NCBI GenBank assembly: GCA_003660865.1
Contig: QMVA01000086.1
Coordinates: 1-6,479 of the forward strand
Source of the DNA: Candidatus Nanohalarchaeota archaeon
GTDB taxonomy: Archaea; EX4484-52; B79-G9
Direction: 5' to 3'
DNA: 6,479 nucleotides
The notes below the pieces were generated by a model that saw nothing but the letters and a program-made list of their open reading frames with translations, was not told the origin of the DNA and did not search any database. Positions 5,226 through 6,479 of the stretch are shown piece by piece (positions within the stretch are counted from its first letter, which is position 1; each line of letters starts with the position of its first letter). A program made the position numbers and the translations under genes.

Positions 5226-6434
5226 TTATACTCTGTTTTCAATTCTTTTGAAATCGTCTTTCCATGCAAGGAATTCTTCAAGCTCTGTTTTGTATCTTGG
5301 CTTGTCTATTTTTTTTGCCTGCTTGAAATATTGTTTGTAGCCTTTATCTTCAAACAAGCTCAAGACTTTCCCAATAAAAAACATCTCTGCAAAGCAATTA
5401 TTTTTATCAAAGTTCAGTTCACATACCAGAGTATATGCTTTTTTATATTCCTTCCTGAAGAATAATCTAGCGCAGACTAACAATTTTGTCAGGTAATACA
5501 TATCATCTGGCATATCCAAATAGTCATAGTATTTTTCGTCATCAAATATTATCTTTTCATTTTCTTTTTCAACATCTTTAAGATAAGGTATTTCGTCAGG
5601 ATTAGCTCTTAGATGCTCTAAATAGTTTATTTTCATTTCAGTAAGCTGTTCGTCCTCTAAGTGCTTTAATCTGATGCATTCATTCCTGAGAAATGCAATC
5701 ATTTCTGTTAAAAATTGCTCTATACTCTCCGGTTTAAATTCACTGATTTTTCTTAAAAATTCCGAATAGTGCTGCGCTTTTTCTTTTTCTGACACATCTT
5801 TGGATGAATTCAAATCGTCAATTGTATCTTTTATGATTTTTTTCTCATGTGCCATTATTTTTTCTCTTGTCCTTGACAGGAAATTATTTTTTGTGGATTC
5901 AAATTCGCGTATTGCTTCCATTTTTACTTCTGCCAGACCATTTTCAAGCAAGCCAATATCTGCAAGGACAAAACCTGCGAAAGCCTTCAGAAGAGGTGTG
6001 TAAGTAATAAATTTTATATCCAACATATAATTTGTATCTAAGCATGCATCTTCCAACTCTTTGGATATTAATAAATAAAATTCATACATGTCCCTGAATC
6101 GCGCTTTGTCATTTGATAACTCAAATACGCTGTCTGAAAAATCATCAATATCCATTTTAAACTGCTCATAAAACATTTTATTTAGTTTCATGATTATCCT
6201 GTCCTGTTCTATGAAGTAGCTGTTTTTATCTTCAAATGATTTAATTTCATCAAAACTGAGTTTTTTGCTTTGTTCAAACAGGATATCTTTTCTTTTGCGT
6301 GCTATATCAAAGTTGGCCTCTGCCTTTTTTAGCATAATTCTCATCGACAGATTTTTTAGCTGGTCGGGGGTATGAATTAGTCCAATTACATTGTATCGTT
6401 CATTTGGATAACTGGGATTTCTTATGAGCCTCAT
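5226..6434 (-). CDS. Large all-helical protein of unknown function, possibly 5'-incomplete
   Basis: 402 residues from the ATG at 6434; I do not recognise the family. It is dominated by charged helices with coiled-coil character (about 32-95 and 165-300), has no signal peptide, and shows only a mildly hydrophobic stretch at 148-163 (LLKAFAGFVLADIGLL), too weak for a sure membrane helix. The last 100 residues look like TPR-type helix pairs (MYYLTKLLVCARLFFRKEYKKAYTLV, 312-337; then AEMFFIGKVLSLFEDKGYKQYFKQA, 349-373), suggesting a protein-binding role. The frame stays open upstream of 6434 to the window edge and reads as plausible protein (VSSTELEKKGHELN), and the nearest Shine-Dalgarno candidate (AAGGA) is 12 bases away, which is long. 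The real start may therefore be outside the window. The gene is clearly more AT-rich than the DUF4139 gene beside it. Confidence 0.75.
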   Translation of the reverse strand: MRLIRNPSYPNERYNVIGLIHTPDQLKNLSMRIMLKKAEANFDIARKRKDILFEQSKKLSFDEIKSFEDKNSYFIEQDRIIMKLNKMFYEQFKMDIDDFSDSVFELSNDKARFRDMYEFYLLISKELEDACLDTNYMLDIKFITYTPLLKAFAGFVLADIGLLENGLAEVKMEAIREFESTKNNFLSRTREKIMAHEKKIIKDTIDDLNSSKDVSEKEKAQHYSEFLRKISEFKPESIEQFLTEMIAFLRNECIRLKHLEDEQLTEMKINYLEHLRANPDEIPYLKDVEKENEKIIFDDEKYYDYLDMPDDMYYLTKLLVCARLFFRKEYKKAYTLVCELNFDKNNCFAEMFFIGKVLSLFEDKGYKQYFKQAKKIDKPRYKTELEEFLAWKDDFKRIENRV

Positions 6435-6479
6435 ATTTAACTCATGTCCTTTCTTCTCAAGTTCAGTTGAACTTACTAT

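Noticed and set aside
1..6479. CRISPR array, tRNA, rRNA, insertion sequence or tandem-repeat element
   Set aside because: No regularly spaced repeats longer than 11 bases, no cloverleaf or rRNA signature, no transposase and no terminal repeats were seen on either strand.

Overview
The window looks like chromosomal sequence from a euryarchaeon, most likely a methanogen or ANME-type member of the Methanosarcinales. This is an inference. The supporting signs are ribosome binding sites of the archaeal GGTGAT/AGGTGG type, a TTTATATA-type TATA box, a secreted lamin-tail-domain protein with a PEF-CTERM-like tail (a signal known from this part of the Archaea), and a DUF4139 protein of the archaeal kind. 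There is no rRNA, tRNA, insertion sequence or CRISPR array to fix the lineage.

Layout: seven genes lie on the minus strand and are read from right to left. The last 13 codons of a plus-strand gene enter at the left edge and converge on them. From right to left the minus-strand genes are: an unrecognised all-helical protein of at least 402 residues (5226-6434, frame open to the window edge); a 141-base gap with a stem-loop, a TATA box and a small palindromic site; a membrane-anchored DUF4139 protein (3618-5084); a 136-residue basic Cys/His protein (3204-3614) that starts at TTG 3 bases after the DUF4139 stop; a 126-base gap with direct and inverted repeats; a zinc-dependent M14-family AstE/AspA-like amidohydrolase (2070-3077); a 359-residue coiled-coil protein (940-2019); an 85-residue membrane protein with histidine clusters (672-929); and a secreted lamin-tail-domain protein with a PEF-CTERM-like tail (49-609).

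Two pairs are clearly linked in translation: DUF4139 with the 136-residue protein, and the coiled-coil protein with the 85-residue membrane protein (10-base gap holding the ribosome binding site). The larger gaps all contain TATA-like boxes, so several transcription units are more likely than one long operon. Several products face the envelope (DUF4139, the 85-residue protein, the lamin-tail protein), so a cell-envelope theme is plausible, but no pathway can be read from the set. I see no clear defence or mobile system. The most useful leads are the unrecognised proteins tied to known families and the repeat-rich promoter gap upstream of the M14 gene.
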